From: Kiloniellaceae bacterium | GTDB lineage: Bacteria > Pseudomonadota > Alphaproteobacteria > Kiloniellales > Kiloniellaceae | Assembly: GCA_028280915.1 (NCBI GenBank) | Contig: JANQKX010000291.1 | Coordinates: 1-5,573, forward strand | Direction of reading: 5' to 3' | DNA: 5,573 bases | Part shown: positions 4,154 to 5,573 of the stretch, piece after piece | Layout of the letters: each line of letters begins with the position of its first letter | How positions within the stretch are numbered: the first letter of the stretch is position 1 | The notes under the pieces: generated by a model | Database searches by the model: none | The model's input: the letters and a program-made list of their open reading frames with translations, nothing else | Told to the model about the DNA's origin: nothing | Translations under genes and position numbers: made by a program

Positions 4154-5532
4154 CGCGGCCGGCGGGGCGCGCGCAGCAGATCGCGCAGCCGTGTCAAGCC
4201 GGCCCGCACCCTGTCCCGGGAGGTTTCGTGGCTGAGGGCCAAGCGGACCGCCGGCGGGCGCGCCGCCGCCTCGGCGGCAAAGGCGGCGCCCGGGGTGGCC
4301 GTCACGCCCAGGCGGGCCGCCTCGCCGCGAAACTCTTCTGGTGACCATCCCGACGGCAGTTTGAGCCAGAAATGGAAACCCTGTGGATCGGCCTGAAACT
4401 CGAACTCCGCCAAAATGGTGTGGGCCAGGTCCTGCCGTGCCGATGCTTCGGCGCGTTGCGCCTGGGTCAGTGTTTCGGCGGTGCCGTCAAAGATCCAGCG
4501 GGCCGCGATTTCCACCATCAGCGGCGGCGGCATCCAGCAGCTCAAACTGACCGCCTCCCGCAGCGCCGGCACGAGGTGTTCCGGTGCGCGCACGAAGCCC
4601 ACCCGCAAGCCCGGCGACAGGCATTTTGACGTGCTGGTGATATGAAGGCTGCGTTCCGGCGCCAAGGCGGCGAGGGGCGGGGGAGATTCCGATTTGAGCC
4701 GCCCGAAGACATCGTCCTCGATGAGCAGGAGGTCATGGCGGCGGGCGATCCGGGCAATCGCGCGCCGCCGGTCGGGGTCGATCGTGACCGTCGTGGGGGT
4801 GTGCAGGGTGGGCAGGAGGTAGAGCGCTTTGGCTTTGCGCCCCTGGCAGGCCTTTTCCAGCGCATCGGGGCAGAGGCCGCCCGCGTCCATCGCCACGGAC
4901 CCGGTGCGCAGCCCCAGATGGGCCGCCATGGTCCAGATCGGCGCGTAGCTCAAGGCTTCGGTGAGCAGGAGGTCGCCAGGGCTCAGCGTGGCGATCAAGG
5001 ACGCCAGAAGGCCGTGTTGGGCGCCGCTAGTGATGACCACTTCCGACCGCCGGGCCGGCACGCCCGTGCGCCCCAGCCAGTCGATCGCCGCATCGGCATG
5101 ATGATCGTGGTCGCCGGTGGATTGGTAATCCAGGAAGCTCTGCAGGCCCGCTGTGCGCCCCAGGGCCAAGAGAGTTTCGCCCAGATGGGCGGCGGCCGGG
5201 CCCGGGGCCGGCAGGTTGCGGGAAAAGTCGATGGGCCCGCCCTCCGGACGCACCAGATCCCCGGCGGCCAGCTGGTCCGGACCGGGAGGTCCCGACAAGA
5301 CATAGGTACCCCGTCCGATCTCCCCACCCAGCAGGCCCCGCCGCACGGCCTCGGCATAAGCGCGCGCCGTGGTGTTTGGCGAGATACCCAGCGCGTAAGC
5401 CAGAATGCGCTGGGGCGGCAGGCGGGTTCCGGCCGGCAGCACGCCCGTTGCCATGTCTTCGGCAATGGCGTCGACGATCTGTTGGTACTTCGGTCCGTTA
5501 CGGCCGGACAAGCGGGGTGTCCAAATTGCCAT
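4138..5532 (-). CDS. MocR-type transcriptional regulator (GntR winged helix plus aminotransferase domain)
   Basis: This 464-residue protein has MocR/PdxR/GabR architecture. The GntR-type winged helix spans about 12-80, with KYQQIVDAIAEDM, a LPPQR turn, the recognition helix near ISPNTTARAYAEA (50-62), and the wing GEIGRGTYV. After a Pro/Gly-rich linker, a fold-type I PLP-dependent aminotransferase-like domain runs from about 100 to 455. SGAQHG (169-174) should hold the PLP phosphate. IEDDVFG (271-277) supplies the Asp that contacts the pyridine nitrogen. TSTSK places the Schiff-base lysine at Lys303, followed by GLRVGF. PTLHTPTT (241-248) has Thr245 where many relatives have Asn in LQNPTT or LHNPTT, which may change cofactor or effector handling. 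In this family the enzyme-like domain usually senses a PLP-amino compound rather than performing catalysis. Length is typical and the gene is intact and GC-rich. The likely target, often divergent, would lie beyond the right edge. No Shine-Dalgarno precedes the ATG at 5532. Confidence 0.9.
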   Translation of the reverse strand: MAIWTPRLSGRNGPKYQQIVDAIAEDMATGVLPAGTRLPPQRILAYALGISPNTTARAYAEAVRRGLLGGEIGRGTYVLSGPPGPDQLAAGDLVRPEGGPIDFSRNLPAPGPAAAHLGETLLALGRTAGLQSFLDYQSTGDHDHHADAAIDWLGRTGVPARRSEVVITSGAQHGLLASLIATLSPGDLLLTEALSYAPIWTMAAHLGLRTGSVAMDAGGLCPDALEKACQGRKAKALYLLPTLHTPTTVTIDPDRRRAIARIARRHDLLLIEDDVFGRLKSESPPPLAALAPERSLHITSTSKCLSPGLRVGFVRAPEHLVPALREAVSLSCWMPPPLMVEIAARWIFDGTAETLTQAQRAEASARQDLAHTILAEFEFQADPQGFHFWLKLPSGWSPEEFRGEAARLGVTATPGAAFAAEAAARPPAVRLALSHETSRDRVRAGLTRLRDLLRAPRRPRALII

Positions 5533-5541
5533 GGGTGCAAT
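5525..5541. promoter_or_regulatory. Short inverted repeat across the MocR start codon
   Basis: ATTGC at 5525-5529 and GCAAT at 5537-5541 are inverted around 7 bases that contain the start codon. Together with the lack of a Shine-Dalgarno and a possible TAGAAA -10 box (minus strand, 10 bases before the ATG), this could mean a leaderless or very short-leader mRNA with an autoregulatory site. The arms are only 5 bp. Confidence 0.25.
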
Positions 5542-5547
5542 GTTTCT

Positions 5548-5563
5548 ATTGATGCTACGTCAT
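5548..5563 (+). promoter_or_regulatory. Element ATTGATGCTACGTCAT upstream of the MocR gene (possible operator)
   Basis: The core TGATG-CTA-CGTCA (5550-5562) is an imperfect palindrome with one mismatch between its arms. A wider inverted pair, TTGAT (5549-5553) and ATCAA (5566-5570), surrounds it. It sits 16-31 bases upstream of the MocR start, where an autoregulatory site would be expected, and resembles the element at 3710-3725 upstream of the cytochrome gene. The N12 gap rules out a normal FNR box (N4). Confidence 0.3.
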
Positions 5564-5573
5564 AAATCAAGGC

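Noticed and set aside
4642..5565. A 307-codon plus-strand open frame opposite the MocR gene
   Set aside because: The product is Gly/Arg/Gln-rich with no domain, and the opposite strand encodes a complete, recognisable MocR protein.

Overview
The window looks like chromosomal DNA from a Gram-negative proteobacterium, most likely an alphaproteobacterium and possibly marine. The grounds are high-GC genes with strong third-position GC bias, an exported c-type cytochrome, a MocR-type regulator of proteobacterial character, and a cupin of the DMSP-lyase type. The taxon is inferred from protein character only; there is no rRNA or tRNA.

Layout from left to right. (i) 1-770, minus strand: the first 24 codons of an unrecognised gene running off the left edge, preceded by a thiol dioxygenase-like cupin (174-770). 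(ii) About 900-1103, plus strand: a 5'-truncated C-terminal remnant of agmatine deiminase (aguA). (iii) 1279-1896, plus strand: a DMSP lyase-family cupin in a patch of clearly lower GC (about 48% in sampled stretches). (iv) 1989-2018: a strong hairpin between this gene and the convergent cytochrome gene. (v) 2047-3606, minus strand: an exported protein with two CXXCH haem c motifs. A 19-bp near-identical direct repeat lies just outside each end of this gene. (vi) 3607-4137: 531 bp without a credible gene. Its first 220 bases (3621-3840) are only about 22% GC and probably carry the cytochrome promoter. The rest is ordinary GC with hairpin-forming sequence. (vii) 4138-5532, minus strand: a MocR-type regulator (GntR winged helix plus fold-type I aminotransferase domain). 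Its stop codon lies inside a 17-bp tandem repeat, which is itself enclosed by an 8-bp inverted repeat.

How the genes may work together. No operon is clear except possibly the two leftmost minus-strand genes. The two cupins could both act on organosulfur compounds: DMSP cleavage by one, and dioxygenation of a small thiol such as 3-mercaptopropionate or cysteine by the other. This is only a hypothesis, because they are on opposite strands and separated by a pseudogene. The MocR gene and the cytochrome gene share a degenerate 16-bp element upstream of each start, so MocR control of the cytochrome is possible but unproven. The aguA remnant, the GC shifts, the flanking repeats and the AT-rich island together suggest an accessory stretch assembled by insertion and deletion rather than a conserved operon.
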